A stretch of DNA of 64,000 bases, taken from contig DATMGH010000041.1 of the NCBI GenBank assembly GCA_035555675.1, positions 41,286 through 105,285 of the forward strand, in the 5' to 3' direction. Both the position numbers and the translations under genes were made by a program. Under the pieces are notes generated by a model. That model was given only the letters and a program-made list of their open reading frames with translations. It did not search any database and was not told the DNA's origin. Every line of letters begins with the position of its first letter. The first letter of the stretch is position 1. Shown here one piece after another: positions 18,681-27,286 of the stretch. This DNA comes from Solirubrobacter sp035555675 (lineage in GTDB: Bacteria; Actinomycetota; Thermoleophilia; Solirubrobacterales; Solirubrobacteraceae).

Positions 18681-20020
18681 CCGCGGTTCGTCACACGCGC
18701 TTCGAGGTCGGCGACCAGGCCCTCGACCGGCACGCGCTCCTGCGTGAGCGTGTCGCGGTCGCGCAGCGTGACCGTGCCGTCCTCGAGCGTCTGGTGGTCG
18801 ACGGTGATCGCGTACGGCGTGCCGATCTCGTCCTGGCGCCGGTAGCGCTTGCCGATGTGCCCGCCCTCGTCGTACTCGGCGCTCATCCGCACCCGCAGCG
18901 CCTCGTAGATCGCGCGCGCCTTCTCCGGGTGCCCGTCCTTGCGCAGCAGCGGCAGCACCGCCACCTTCACGGGCGCGACCGACGGGTGCAGGCGCAGGAC
19001 CGTGCGCGGCTCGCCGCCGAGCTCGTCGGTGTCGTAGGCGTCGCACAGCAGCGCGAGCACGGTCCGGCCGAGGCCCGCGGCCGGCTCGATCACGTGCGGG
19101 ATGTAGCCCTTGCCGGTTTGCGGGTCCTTGTATTCGAGCTTCTCGCGCGAGTGCTGCGCGTGCTGGGTGAGATCGAAGTCGCCGCGGTTGGCGATGCCCT
19201 CGAGCTCGCGCCAGACGCCCGCGTAGAGGTACTCGACGTCCGACGTCCCGCTCGAGTAGTGCGACAGCTCCTCCTGGGTGTGCGGCCGCAGGCGCAGGTT
19301 CTCGCGGGCGATGCCGAGCCGCACGTACCAGTCCAGCCGCTCCTGGCACCAGTACTCGTACCAGCGCGTCGCCTCGTCCGGCGGGACGAAGAACTCCATC
19401 TCCATCTGCTCGAACTCGAGCGTGCGGAAGATGAAGTTCGCGGGCGTGATCTCGTTGCGGAACGACTTGCCGATCTGCGCGATCCCGAACGGCGGCTTCT
19501 TGCGCGCGAACGAGAGCGTCGTCTTGAAGTCGAGGAAGATGCCCTGCGCGGTCTCGGGGCGCAGATAGACCGTCGAGCCCTCCTCCTGCACCGGCCCGAT
19601 CGTCGTCTGGAACATCAGGTTGAAGGCGCGCGGCTCGGACAGCTCGCCGCCGCAGACCGGGCAGCGGACGAGCGCCGGGTCCTCGCCGCGTTCGACCGCT
19701 TCCTCCTGCAGGTGGTCGAGCCGGAAGCGCCGCTTGCATTTGCCCAGGCACTGGACGAGCGGGTCGCTGAAGCCGGCCAGGTGGCCCGAGGCCTCCCACG
19801 TCTTCGGGTGCTGGATGATCGCCGAGTCCAGGGCGACCACGTCGTCGCGCTCCTGGATCATCGAGCGCCACCACAGATCGGTGACGTTGCGCTTGAGCAG
19901 CACGCCGTAATGCCCGTAGTCGTACGTGTTGGCGATGCCGCCGTAGATCTCGGAAGCGGGGAAGATCAGGCCGCGGCGCTTGCAGAGCGCGACGACTTCG
20001 TCGAGGGTGGCTGCGGGCAT
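18677..20020 (-). CDS. glyS: Glycyl-tRNA synthetase (class II, dimeric type)
   Basis: 447 residues, the single-chain alpha2-type GlyRS. It charges tRNA-Gly. Class II motif 2 is IGKSFRNEITPANFIFRTLEFEQMEMEFF (about 195-223). Motif 3 is in EPAAGLGRTVLALL. The family insertion contains four cysteines (CLGKC and CPVCGG). The C-terminal anticodon-binding domain starts near LRLHPSVAPVKVAVLPL. A -10-like TAGACT precedes ATG 20020 by 9 nt. The stop codon coincides with the end of the IS scar, but the coding sequence is intact. Confidence 0.97.
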   Translation of the reverse strand: MPAATLDEVVALCKRRGLIFPASEIYGGIANTYDYGHYGVLLKRNVTDLWWRSMIQERDDVVALDSAIIQHPKTWEASGHLAGFSDPLVQCLGKCKRRFRLDHLQEEAVERGEDPALVRCPVCGGELSEPRAFNLMFQTTIGPVQEEGSTVYLRPETAQGIFLDFKTTLSFARKKPPFGIAQIGKSFRNEITPANFIFRTLEFEQMEMEFFVPPDEATRWYEYWCQERLDWYVRLGIARENLRLRPHTQEELSHYSSGTSDVEYLYAGVWRELEGIANRGDFDLTQHAQHSREKLEYKDPQTGKGYIPHVIEPAAGLGRTVLALLCDAYDTDELGGEPRTVLRLHPSVAPVKVAVLPLLRKDGHPEKARAIYEALRVRMSAEYDEGGHIGKRYRRQDEIGTPYAITVDHQTLEDGTVTLRDRDTLTQERVPVEGLVADLEARVTNRG

Positions 20021-20029
20021 AGGGCGAGG

Positions 20030-20035
20030 AGTCTA
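20030..20035 (-). promoter_or_regulatory. -10-like hexamer of glyS
   Basis: TAGACT on the minus strand, 9 nt before ATG 20020; no Shine-Dalgarno sequence and no T-box-like leader. Confidence 0.4.
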
Positions 20036-20064
20036 GGCCGGTCCTGCCATACTCGGCCGCCGCG

Positions 20065-20364
20065 ATGCCGATTTACGAGTACCGCTGCGACAACGGGCAT
20101 CACTTCGACGTGATGCAGAAGATGACGGACGGCCCCGTGACCGAGTGCGAGGTGTGCGGCGCGCCGGTTCAGCGCGTCTTCCACCCCGTGGCCGTGCACT
20201 TCAAGGGCTCCGGGTTCTACAACACCGACTACGGCACGGCGCGCCGCAAGCGAGAGAGCGCGACGTCCTCGTCGTCGGACTCCGGCAAGACGGAGTCCAA
20301 GCCGAGCGACAGCTCGTCGTCTTCCTCCTCCTCTTCATCGTCCACGACGAAGTCCGACGCATAA
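20065..20364 (+). CDS. FmdB-family zinc-ribbon-like protein with poly-Ser tail
   Basis: 99 residues. The N-terminus PIYEYRCDNGHHFDV and then CEVCGAPVQRVF match the FmdB/CxxC regulatory-protein domain. The first knuckle has C-DNGH in place of CxxC, a variant also found in other actinobacterial members. The conserved FKGSGFYNTDY follows. The last 35 residues are mostly Ser/Lys/Thr and probably disordered. It is divergent from glyS (44 bp). The exact role is unknown. Confidence 0.88.
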   Translation: MPIYEYRCDNGHHFDVMQKMTDGPVTECEVCGAPVQRVFHPVAVHFKGSGFYNTDYGTARRKRESATSSSSDSGKTESKPSDSSSSSSSSSSSTTKSDA

Positions 20365-20371
20365 GCGTTTC

Positions 20372-20399
20372 TGATCGCCCTCAGGAGCGATCATCATTT
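20372..20399 (+). terminator. Probable terminator after the FmdB gene
   Basis: TGATCGC, 8-nt loop, GCGATCA, then TCATTT. The stem is short (7 bp) but well placed, 8 bp after the stop. Confidence 0.5.
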
Positions 20400-20437
20400 G
20401 CGCTTCAGGCGCGGCGAGCCGACACTGGTCTGAGTCC

Positions 20438-21349
20438 ATGTCTGCTCGCCACGCCACGCTGCTCGCCGCGCTGGCCGCCATCTGGGGCGGCTCCTACCTG
20501 CTGATCAAGTACGCGCTCGACGGCTTCTCGGCCGCGATGATCGTCAGCGCGCGCAGCCTGCTGGCCAGCGTCGTGCTGTTCGCGGTGCTGCGCTCGCGCG
20601 GGATCGCGGCCGCCACGCTGCGTGACGCCCGCGCCCGGCCCCAGTGGGCGGTGACGCTCGGCGTGACCGCGGTCGCCGCGCCGTTTCTGCTGATCACGTT
20701 CGGCGAGCACGTGGTCCCCAGCGGGCTGACCGCGGTGCTGATCTCGCCCGCGTCGCTGTTCGTCGCGCTGCTGGCGCCGTTCATCCTCCCCAGCGAGCGG
20801 ATCGATCGCCGCCAGGGCGCCGGGATGCTGCTCGGCCTGGCCGGTGTCGGGCTCGTGGTCGGCGTCGAGTCCGTGCACACGCTCGACGAGTTCCTCGGCG
20901 CGCTGGCGATGATCGGCGCGGCGTTCTTCTATGGCCTCTCCGGCTTCGTCGTGAAGGCCCGCTACGGCCAGCTGGCGGCGGTGCAGACCTCCTGGATCAG
21001 CGTCACGGTCGCGGGGCTGCTGGTGCTGCCGGTGGGGATCGCGACCACGCCCGGCCACACGCCGACGCTCGGTGCGACCGCCGCGCTGGTGGCGCTCGGC
21101 GCCGTCGGCACCGCGATCGCGTTCGTCATCTACTACGAGCTGATCAACGGCATCGGGCCGGCGCGCGCCGCGCTCGTGTCCTACCTGGCGCCGGGCGTCG
21201 CGCTGTTCTACGGCGCGGTCTTCCTCGACGAGGCGGTCACGGTCGCCGCCGTCGGCGGGCTGGTGCTGATCCTGGGCGGCGTGGCGATCGCTTCGCGGCC
21301 CAAGCGGGTGCCCGCTTCGGCATCCGCCGCGGCGCCGGCGCGTGCCTGA
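20438..21349 (+). CDS. DMT-superfamily (EamA) transporter
   Basis: 303 residues with ten predicted spans in two five-span repeats. The first repeat opens with LAALAAIWGGSYLLIKYAL and the second with GALAMIGAAFFYGLSGFVVKARY. AAFFYGLS and LAPGVALFYGAVFLDE are typical EamA boundaries. These are proton-driven metabolite exporters. No regulator is adjacent, unlike the second EamA gene in this window. The substrate is unknown. Confidence 0.9.
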   Translation: MSARHATLLAALAAIWGGSYLLIKYALDGFSAAMIVSARSLLASVVLFAVLRSRGIAAATLRDARARPQWAVTLGVTAVAAPFLLITFGEHVVPSGLTAVLISPASLFVALLAPFILPSERIDRRQGAGMLLGLAGVGLVVGVESVHTLDEFLGALAMIGAAFFYGLSGFVVKARYGQLAAVQTSWISVTVAGLLVLPVGIATTPGHTPTLGATAALVALGAVGTAIAFVIYYELINGIGPARAALVSYLAPGVALFYGAVFLDEAVTVAAVGGLVLILGGVAIASRPKRVPASASAAAPARA

Positions 21350-21355
21350 TAGGTT
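21350..21355 (+). promoter_or_regulatory. -10-like hexamer of the acyl-CoA dehydrogenase pair
   Basis: TAGGTT, 8 nt, GTG 21364. It overlaps the end of the upstream transporter gene by only the stop codon. Confidence 0.4.
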
Positions 21356-21363
21356 CGCGCCGA

Positions 21364-22478
21364 GTGGACCTGACGCTGTCGCCGGCCGAGCAGGAGTTCC
21401 GCGACACGCTGCGCGCGTGGATCGCGGAGCACCACCCCGGCGCCGAGCCGGAAGGCGACGAAGCGTCCTTCGAGTTCCGCCGCGCCTGGCAGCGCAAGCT
21501 CAACGAGCGCGGCTGGGCGGGGCTGACCTGGCCGTCGAGTTCGGCGGCGCGGGCGCGACCGCGATGGAGCAGGCGATCCTGTTCGAGGAGTTCGCACGCG
21601 CCCGGGCGCCGCAGATGGCGAACGTGCTCGGGCTGACGATGGGCGGACCGACTGTGATCGCGCACGGCACCGACGAGCAGAAGGCCCGCTTCTTGGCGCC
21701 GATCCTGTCCGCCGAGGAGATGTGGTGCCAGGGCTTCAGTGAGCCGGACGCCGGGTCGGACCTGGCGGCGCTCAAGACCCGCGCGGTGCGTTCCGGCGAC
21801 GAGTACGTCGTCACCGGCCAGAAGGTGTGGACGACGTTCGCGCACCGCTCGAAGTGGTGCATGCTGCTCGCGCGCACGAACCCGGACGCCCCCCGGCACC
21901 GCGGCCTCACGTACTTCCTGATGGACATGGAGCAGGACGGCGTGGACGTCCGCCCGCTGGTGCAGATCACCGGCGAGGCGGAGTTCAACGAGCTGTTCAT
22001 CGAGGAGGCGCGGATCCCGGCGGCGAACGTGATCGGCGGCGTCGACAACGGCTGGCGGGTCGCGATCACGACGCTGATGCACGAGCGCGCCGGGCTGGCG
22101 TTCGCGCTCCAGGCCCGCGTGCAGGTCGCGCTGGCCGAGCTGGCGGACGAGCTGCGCGGGACGACCGATCCGCTGATCCGCCAGCGGTTCGCGCAGGTCG
22201 CGATCGAGGCCCAGGCGCTGCGGCTGCTCGCCTACCGCGGGCTCACCCGCGGCGGCGAGCCCGGCCCGGAGGGGTCGCTCGGCAAGTGGCTGTGGGCGGA
22301 CATCAACCAGGCGCTGACGACGCTCGCGCTGGACGTCCGCGGCGCGGACGCGCAGGTCGTCTCGGACCCGTGGACGTTCCGCTTCCTGCGCGCCCGCGCG
22401 AACTCGATCGAGGGCGGCACGACGGAGATCCTCAAGAACATCGTCGCGGAGCGCGTCCTGGGGCTGCCGCGGGGATGA
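21364..22478 (+). pseudogene. Acyl-CoA dehydrogenase, large partner, with a 1-bp frameshift
   Basis: Flavoprotein for alpha,beta-dehydrogenation of acyl-CoA. It starts at GTG 21364 (DLTLSPAEQEFRDTL) and reads to ERGWAGLTWP. One base is then missing near 21531-21535, and the protein resumes in the next frame as VEFGGAGATAMEQAI. The rest is intact: WCQGFSEPDAGSDLA (flavin loop), GQKVWTTFAH, and SIEGGTTEILKNIVAERVLG at the C-terminus. Repaired length is about 371 residues. The downstream partner overlaps its stop (ATGA). The clean single-base loss in an otherwise well-kept gene means a sequencing error is as likely as real inactivation. Confidence 0.88.
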
Positions 22479-23380
22479 ACTTCGACCTGACCGACGATCA
22501 GCGCGAGATCCAGCGCACGGCGCGCGCCTACCTGGGGGAGCGCTACACGCCGGAGATGGTGCGCGCGATCGCGTTCGGCGGGCGGCCGGACCCGTACTGG
22601 AGCGAGATCGCCGAGCTCGGCTGGCCGGACGTCGCGGACCTGGGGACGGTCGAGCTGGCGGTCGTGGCCGAGGAGCTGGGGTACGCGCTGGCGCCGTCGC
22701 CGCTGGCGTCGCACTGGGCGGCGCGGCTGCTGTACCCGGGCCTGCAGGGGCGCGGGACGCTGGCGGTCGACGGCGGTCCCGCTCCGCACGCGGACGGCGC
22801 CGACGTGGTCGTGCTGGCGCGCGACGAGGGCGTGTTCGCGGTCGCCGACCCGGAGATCGAGCCGCTGCGCGCGCTGGACGCGACGCGGCCGCTGTTCGCG
22901 GTGCGGGCGAACGGCGGCGTGCGGGTCGAGGTCCCGCCGCTGGCGTGGGAGGGCGTCGCGGTGGCGGCTGCCGCCGAAGCGGTTGGCGTGGCCGCGCGGG
23001 TGACGGGGATGGCGGTCGAGTACGCCAAGGAGCGGCGGCAGTTCGGGCGCCCGATCGGCTCCTACCAGGCCGTCTCGCACGCCTGCGCGCAGATGTACCT
23101 GGAGACCGAGGGCGCGCGCTCGCTGACCTACTGGGCGGCGTGGGCGCTCGACCACGACCCGGAGCAGGCGCCGCTCGCGGCCGCGTGCGCGAAGGCCTAC
23201 GCGTCCGACGCGGCCGTGCACGTCTGCCGCTCCGCGCTGCAGGTCCACGGCGGGATCGGCTTCACCTGGGAGCACGACCTGCACCTCTTCCTCAAGCGCG
23301 CCGAGTCCTCCGCGCGGGCGTTCGCCGCGCCGCGCGAGCAGCGCGAGCGCGTCGCCGAGCTGCTCCTTCGCGCCACCTAA
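22475..23380 (+). CDS. Acyl-CoA dehydrogenase, short partner
   Basis: 301 residues, about 70 shorter than ordinary acyl-CoA dehydrogenases, as in the FadE/ChsE-type heteromeric pairs of actinobacteria. The N-terminal domain NFDLTDDQREIQRTARAYL is present; the beta-domain is reduced. The C-terminal helices include YAKERRQFGRPIGSYQAVSH and ALQVHGGIGFTWEHDLHLF. It overlaps the larger partner by 4 bp, so an alpha2-beta2 enzyme is likely. That suggests a branched, steroid or side-chain acyl-CoA substrate (inference). Confidence 0.9.
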   Translation: MNFDLTDDQREIQRTARAYLGERYTPEMVRAIAFGGRPDPYWSEIAELGWPDVADLGTVELAVVAEELGYALAPSPLASHWAARLLYPGLQGRGTLAVDGGPAPHADGADVVVLARDEGVFAVADPEIEPLRALDATRPLFAVRANGGVRVEVPPLAWEGVAVAAAAEAVGVAARVTGMAVEYAKERRQFGRPIGSYQAVSHACAQMYLETEGARSLTYWAAWALDHDPEQAPLAAACAKAYASDAAVHVCRSALQVHGGIGFTWEHDLHLFLKRAESSARAFAAPREQRERVAELLLRAT

Positions 23381-23385
23381 ACACC

Positions 23386-23412
23386 ACCTAAAGGGGCCAG
23401 GCCCCTTTAGGT
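23386..23412. terminator. 27-bp palindrome between convergent genes, probable bidirectional terminator
   Basis: 13-bp arms around A23399; the core is CCTAAAGGGGCC, A, GGCCCCTTTAGG. The stem has A-rich and T-rich feet, suiting termination from either side. The same 25-bp core recurs at 26359-26383, also between convergent genes. Confidence 0.65.
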
Positions 23413-24474
23413 TCACTTGAGGAAGCGCTCGACCGCGGCGCGCTTGCTCGCGTCGTCCACGGTCAGCCCCGCGCCGCCGTCCGGGAGCGTCACCGCGCCC
23501 GTCGGCTTGAGCACGTCCGGCTGGGACCCGCCGGCGGTCAGCTCCGCGCCGACCAGGCCGAGCAGCGTCGGGCCCGACATGTCCGAGCGGATCGCTTTCG
23601 GCGCCGCCCAGGAGACCCAGGGCAGCCGCACGAACGTCTCGAAGCTCGTGACCTTGTCCTTGATCGAGCCGATGATCTTCTGCTGCCGGCGCGCGCGGGT
23701 CAGGTCGGACTCCTTGGGGTTGCACTCGTTCTTGCGCGTGCGGGCGAGCGCGAGCGCCTGCTTGCCGTTGATCTCCTGCTTGCCGGCCTTCAGCCGCAGC
23801 GTGTAGCCGCCGTTCTTGAACCCGCCGTTGAGCCGGCTGACGACGCAGCCGCCGCGGTAGGTGATGCCGCCGAGCGCGTCGATCAGCTGCGGGAAGTTGT
23901 CGAAGTTGACCTCGACCACGTGGTTGACCGGGATGCCGAGGAACTCCTCGACGGTCTTGACGGCCAGCGCGGGCCCGCCGTACGCGTAGGCGGCGTTGAT
24001 CTTCGCCTGCCCGTGGCCGGGGATGTTCACGACCGTGTCGCGCGGGATCGAGAGCGTCGAGTTGCGCCCGCCGCCGATCCGCAGCAGCAGGATGCTGTCC
24101 GAGCGGCTGCCGGGCTGGCCGATCTTCTGGGCGCCCGGCTCCTTGGAGTCGTCCGGCCGGGCGTCGGAGCCGAGCACCAGGATCGTGTTCGGGGACGTCA
24201 GCGGGTACCCGGCGCCGGTGGTCGTGACGTTCACCTTCGAGGCCTGGATCTGCGCGGAGATCAGGAACAGCACCAGCGAGACCGCCACCCAGGCCACCAG
24301 CGCCGTCACCGCCCAGCGGGCGATCCGCCAGCCCGAGATCCGCCGGCGCGGACGGCGCTTGGGCTGGAACGTGTGGGGCTCCGGCTCGGGCTCGCGTTCG
24401 CGGCGCTGAAGGAACTTCGGCCCGGCGCGGTAGAGCGTGTACTGGGGCGTGTCGTCGTCGCGGGAGTCGGCCAT
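23413..24474 (-). CDS. LytR-CpsA-Psr (LCP) family cell-wall ligase
   Basis: 353 residues. A cytoplasmic basic N-terminus (RREREPEPEP, RRPRRRISGW) precedes one membrane span (WAVTALVAWVAVSLVLFLI) and an extracellular LCP domain. NTILVLGSDARPD, SRSDSILLLRI, LSIPRDTVVNIPG and KINAAYAYGG carry the conserved Asp and Arg residues that bind the polyprenyl-pyrophosphate substrate. These enzymes attach glycopolymers to peptidoglycan. Divergent from the ROK kinase by 22 bp. Confidence 0.93.
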   Translation of the reverse strand: MADSRDDDTPQYTLYRAGPKFLQRREREPEPEPHTFQPKRRPRRRISGWRIARWAVTALVAWVAVSLVLFLISAQIQASKVNVTTTGAGYPLTSPNTILVLGSDARPDDSKEPGAQKIGQPGSRSDSILLLRIGGGRNSTLSIPRDTVVNIPGHGQAKINAAYAYGGPALAVKTVEEFLGIPVNHVVEVNFDNFPQLIDALGGITYRGGCVVSRLNGGFKNGGYTLRLKAGKQEINGKQALALARTRKNECNPKESDLTRARRQQKIIGSIKDKVTSFETFVRLPWVSWAAPKAIRSDMSGPTLLGLVGAELTAGGSQPDVLKPTGAVTLPDGGAGLTVDDASKRAAVERFLK

Positions 24475-24484
24475 GGCGGAGCGG

Positions 24485-24490
24485 TAAGGT
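24485..24490 (+). promoter_or_regulatory. -10-like hexamer of the ROK kinase gene
   Basis: TAAGGT, 6 nt, ATG 24497; identical hexamer to that of the aldo-keto reductase gene. It lies inside the 22-bp divergent gap with the LCP gene. Confidence 0.45.
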
Positions 24491-24496
24491 GGCGCG

Positions 24497-25489
24497 ATGG
24501 CCGAGGGCTACGTCATCGGCGTCGACCTCGGTGGCACGAAGCTGCTGGCGGGAGCGGTCGGCGCCGATCTTTCCGTGATCCACCGTACCAATCGACTTGT
24601 CTACGGCCTAAAGCAGGACGAGCTCGTGCAGATGGTCGCGGACGCGATGGAGGAGATCCGGGCGGCCGTCGGCGCGCCGATCGATGCGATCGGCTTCGGC
24701 ATCCCGTGCACGTTCGACTCGCGCACCGGCATGGCCGTGCAGGCGGTCAACGTCCCGTTGAAGGACATCGCGTTCGCGGACGTGATGGCGGACCGGCTCG
24801 GCATCCCGGTCGTGGTCGACAACGACGCGAACTGCCACACGGTCTGCGAGACGCGCCTGGGCATCGCGCAGGGCGCGACCGAGGTGGCGCTGCTGACGCT
24901 CGGAACCGGCATCGGCAGCGGGCTGCTGCTGCGCGGCGAGATCTACCGCGGCTGGATCAACGGCGGCGCCGAGGTCGGGCACATGGTGGTCGAGATCAAC
25001 GGCCGCCCGTGCCAGGGCAACTGCCCGAACTGGGGTTGCCTGGAGTCCGTCGCGTCCGGCTCGGCGCTGGTGCGCGAGGCGTCGCTGGCGGTCGCGCGGC
25101 GGCCGGACACGGCGCTCGGGCACGCGCTCGAGGCGGGGCGCGAGCTGACCGGGCCGCTGATCACGGAGCTGGCGACCGCGGGCGATCCGGTCGCGGGGGG
25201 AGCGATCGAGACGATCGGTCGCGCACTCGGCGTGGGGATCACGAACCTGGTGAACATCTTCAACCCGCAGATGGTCGTGATCGGCGGCGGCGTGATCGCG
25301 GCCGGGGAGCTGCTGCTGGCGCCCGCGCGCGAAGTGATGCTGGAGCGGGCGCTGGCGCCGGGGCGCGACGTGGTGCGCGTGGAGGCGGCGGCGCTCGGAC
25401 CGGAGGCGGGGATGATCGGCGCGGGGCTGCTCGCGCGCGACCTGCTCGAGGGCGTGGTCACCGGCGCCATCGAGGCGCGGCCGTCTTGA
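24497..25489 (+). CDS. ROK-family sugar kinase (glucokinase-like)
   Basis: 330 residues. ATP site IGVDLGGTKLLAGAV. The sugar site includes VVDNDANCHTV and TLGTGIGSGLLLRGEIYRG. The ROK zinc motif is GHMVVEINGRPCQGNCPNWGCLE; it keeps three cysteines but is longer than the usual CxCGxxGC. Likely phosphorylates glucose or a close hexose for glycolysis. No helix-turn-helix domain, so it is an enzyme and not a ROK repressor. Its stop overlaps a possible TTG start of rsmI. Confidence 0.9.
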   Translation: MAEGYVIGVDLGGTKLLAGAVGADLSVIHRTNRLVYGLKQDELVQMVADAMEEIRAAVGAPIDAIGFGIPCTFDSRTGMAVQAVNVPLKDIAFADVMADRLGIPVVVDNDANCHTVCETRLGIAQGATEVALLTLGTGIGSGLLLRGEIYRGWINGGAEVGHMVVEINGRPCQGNCPNWGCLESVASGSALVREASLAVARRPDTALGHALEAGRELTGPLITELATAGDPVAGGAIETIGRALGVGITNLVNIFNPQMVVIGGGVIAAGELLLAPAREVMLERALAPGRDVVRVEAAALGPEAGMIGAGLLARDLLEGVVTGAIEARPS

Positions 25490-25515
25490 GGGAGCCCGGC
25501 CAGCGTTCCGCTGAC

Positions 25516-26340
25516 GTGCTCGTTTCGGGCGTCGGCGCGTCCGGGCGGCTGATCGTCTGCCCGACGCCGATCGGGAACCTCGAGGACGTCACGCTGCGGG
25601 TGCTGGCGGCGCTGCGCGACGCGGACGTCGTCGCGTGCGAGGACACCCGGCACACGCGCGTCCTGCTCGACCGCTACGGCGTGACCGCGTCGCTGGTCTC
25701 CTACCACGAGCACAACGAGCGGGCGCGGGCGTCGGAGCTGGTCAACCGGATGCTGGGCGGCGAGGTGGTGGCGCTGGTGTCCGACGCGGGCATGCCGCTG
25801 GTGTCCGACCCGGGGTTCCCGCTGGTCTCGGCCGCGGTCGCCGCGGGGCTGGCGGTCGAGGTGCTGCCCGGGCCGTCCTCGGCGCTGACGGCGCTGGTGG
25901 CGAGCGCGCTGCCGTCGGACGTGTGGCGCTTCGTCGGGTTCCTGCCGCGCAAGCGGGGGGCGCTGGAGCAGGTGTTCGCGGCGCCGGAGACGGTGGTGGC
26001 GTTCGAGTCCCCGCGGCGGCTGGCGGCGTCGCTGGCGGTGCTGGCGGCGGTGGATCCGGCGCGGCCCGTCGCGGTCTGCCGCGAGCTGACCAAGCTGCAC
26101 GAGGAGGTCGTGCGGGGGACGGCGTCGGAGCTGGCCGCGCGGTACGCGGAGGCGGAGCCGCGGGGGGAGATCGTCGTCGTGATCGGCGGCGCGCCCGCGC
26201 CGTCGGGGCTCGATCCGGCGGCCGTCGACGCCGTCCGCACGCTGGTCGACGCCGGCGCCCGCGCGCGGGTCGCGGCGAGCGTCATCGCCGAGTTGACCGG
26301 CGCCTCGGCGAACGCGCTCTACCGCGAGGTCGCAACTTAA
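25516..26340 (+). CDS. rsmI: 16S rRNA (cytidine-1402-2'-O)-methyltransferase
   Basis: 274 residues from GTG 25516; TTG 25486, overlapping the ROK stop, is an alternative. A tetrapyrrole-methylase fold: LIVCPTPIGNLEDVTLR, then DVVACEDTRHTRVLLDRY, VALVSDAGMPLVSDPGF and LPGPSSALTALVAS are diagnostic of RsmI. It methylates the ribose of C1402 in the ribosomal decoding centre using SAM. The C-terminal residues ASVIAELTGASANALYREV are the small helical domain. Confidence 0.95.
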   Translation: MLVSGVGASGRLIVCPTPIGNLEDVTLRVLAALRDADVVACEDTRHTRVLLDRYGVTASLVSYHEHNERARASELVNRMLGGEVVALVSDAGMPLVSDPGFPLVSAAVAAGLAVEVLPGPSSALTALVASALPSDVWRFVGFLPRKRGALEQVFAAPETVVAFESPRRLAASLAVLAAVDPARPVAVCRELTKLHEEVVRGTASELAARYAEAEPRGEIVVVIGGAPAPSGLDPAAVDAVRTLVDAGARARVAASVIAELTGASANALYREVAT

Positions 26341-26357
26341 AGAGCCTCTAAAAGACG

Positions 26358-26384
26358 CCCTAAAGGGGCCAGGCCCCTTTAGGG
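26358..26384. terminator. Second copy of the 25-bp-core palindrome, probable bidirectional terminator
   Basis: 13-bp arms around A26371, with the same core as at 23387-23411. It is flanked by decayed half-copies (CCTCTAAAAG before, GTCCTTTAGG after). It separates rsmI from the convergent multicopper oxidase gene. Confidence 0.65.
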
Positions 26385-26389
26385 GTCCT

Positions 26390-27286
26390 TTAGGTTCGGC
26401 TGACCCGGTACGTCCCGATCATCCCCGCCGCCATGTGCGTCTCGACGTGGCAGTGGTAGAGCCAGGTGCCAGGGTCGCGCTCGCGCCAGCGGATGCGCGC
26501 CGACTCGGCCGGGCCGATCGTGACCGTGTCGACCGGGGTGCCCGTGCGGTCGCGCCAGCGGTGCCCGTGGACGTGGAACGTGTGGTGCTCGGAGCCCATC
26601 GCCATCACGTCCCACTGCACGAGGTCACCCGCGCGTGAGTGGAAGACGGGCGTGTTGCCGACGAACGCGCGGCCGTCGATCGCCTGGAACTTTCCCATCG
26701 GGGAGAACGCGACCACGAACTCGCGGTCCGGCGCGCGTTCGTGGCGGCCGAGGATCGAGAGCATGCCGAACATGCCGCCGTCGATCGAGGCCTCCATCTC
26801 CGGCCCGTGGTCGTGGTACGGCCAGGCGCCGGCCGAGTCGTTCCCGGCGGTGAGCGCGTAGGTGTAGGTCTGGCCGGGCTTGACGTCGGCGTCGCGGCCG
26901 GAGTAGCCCGGCAGGTAGGCGCCGTCGGAGCTCGGCTTGTAGGAGACGCCGTGAAAGTGCATCGAATGCGGGCGCGCCGGGTCCAGGTTCTTGAAGTGGA
27001 CGCGGATCCGGTCGCCCACGCGGGCCTTGATCAGCGGGCCGATGATCGTGCCGTCCCCCGGGATCTCCTTGCGCCACTTGGCCGTGTAGCGGCGGTAGAC
27101 GGTCGTGCCGAAGACGGTGTCGGCCGGGCCGTACCGCATCCCCATGATCGCGTCGTGGCCGTTGGGGACGATGTTGAACGTCGTCGGGACCGCGGCGACC
27201 CAGTACTCGCGCGTGGCGGCGAGCGCCGGCGGGGCGGCGAGCAGGCTCGCCGCCCCGATCGTCACGAAAAGTGCCAGCCGTCTCAC
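26390..27286 (-). CDS. Two-domain multicopper oxidase (laccase/nitrite-reductase-like)
   Basis: 298 residues from GTG 27286, with a signal peptide (RRLALFVTIGAASLLA). All four copper motifs are present: HSMHFHG (H110, H112), PYHDHG (H158, H160), HTFHVHGH (H235, H238, H240) and HCHVETHMAAGM (H278, C279, H280, H284, M289). The length fits a small two-domain laccase that assembles as a trimer. Probably an extracytoplasmic oxidase of phenols or metals. It overlaps the upstream cupredoxin stop by 4 bp (GTGA), suggesting that the cupredoxin is its partner. Confidence 0.93.
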   Translation of the reverse strand: MRRLALFVTIGAASLLAAPPALAATREYWVAAVPTTFNIVPNGHDAIMGMRYGPADTVFGTTVYRRYTAKWRKEIPGDGTIIGPLIKARVGDRIRVHFKNLDPARPHSMHFHGVSYKPSSDGAYLPGYSGRDADVKPGQTYTYALTAGNDSAGAWPYHDHGPEMEASIDGGMFGMLSILGRHERAPDREFVVAFSPMGKFQAIDGRAFVGNTPVFHSRAGDLVQWDVMAMGSEHHTFHVHGHRWRDRTGTPVDTVTIGPAESARIRWRERDPGTWLYHCHVETHMAAGMIGTYRVSRT

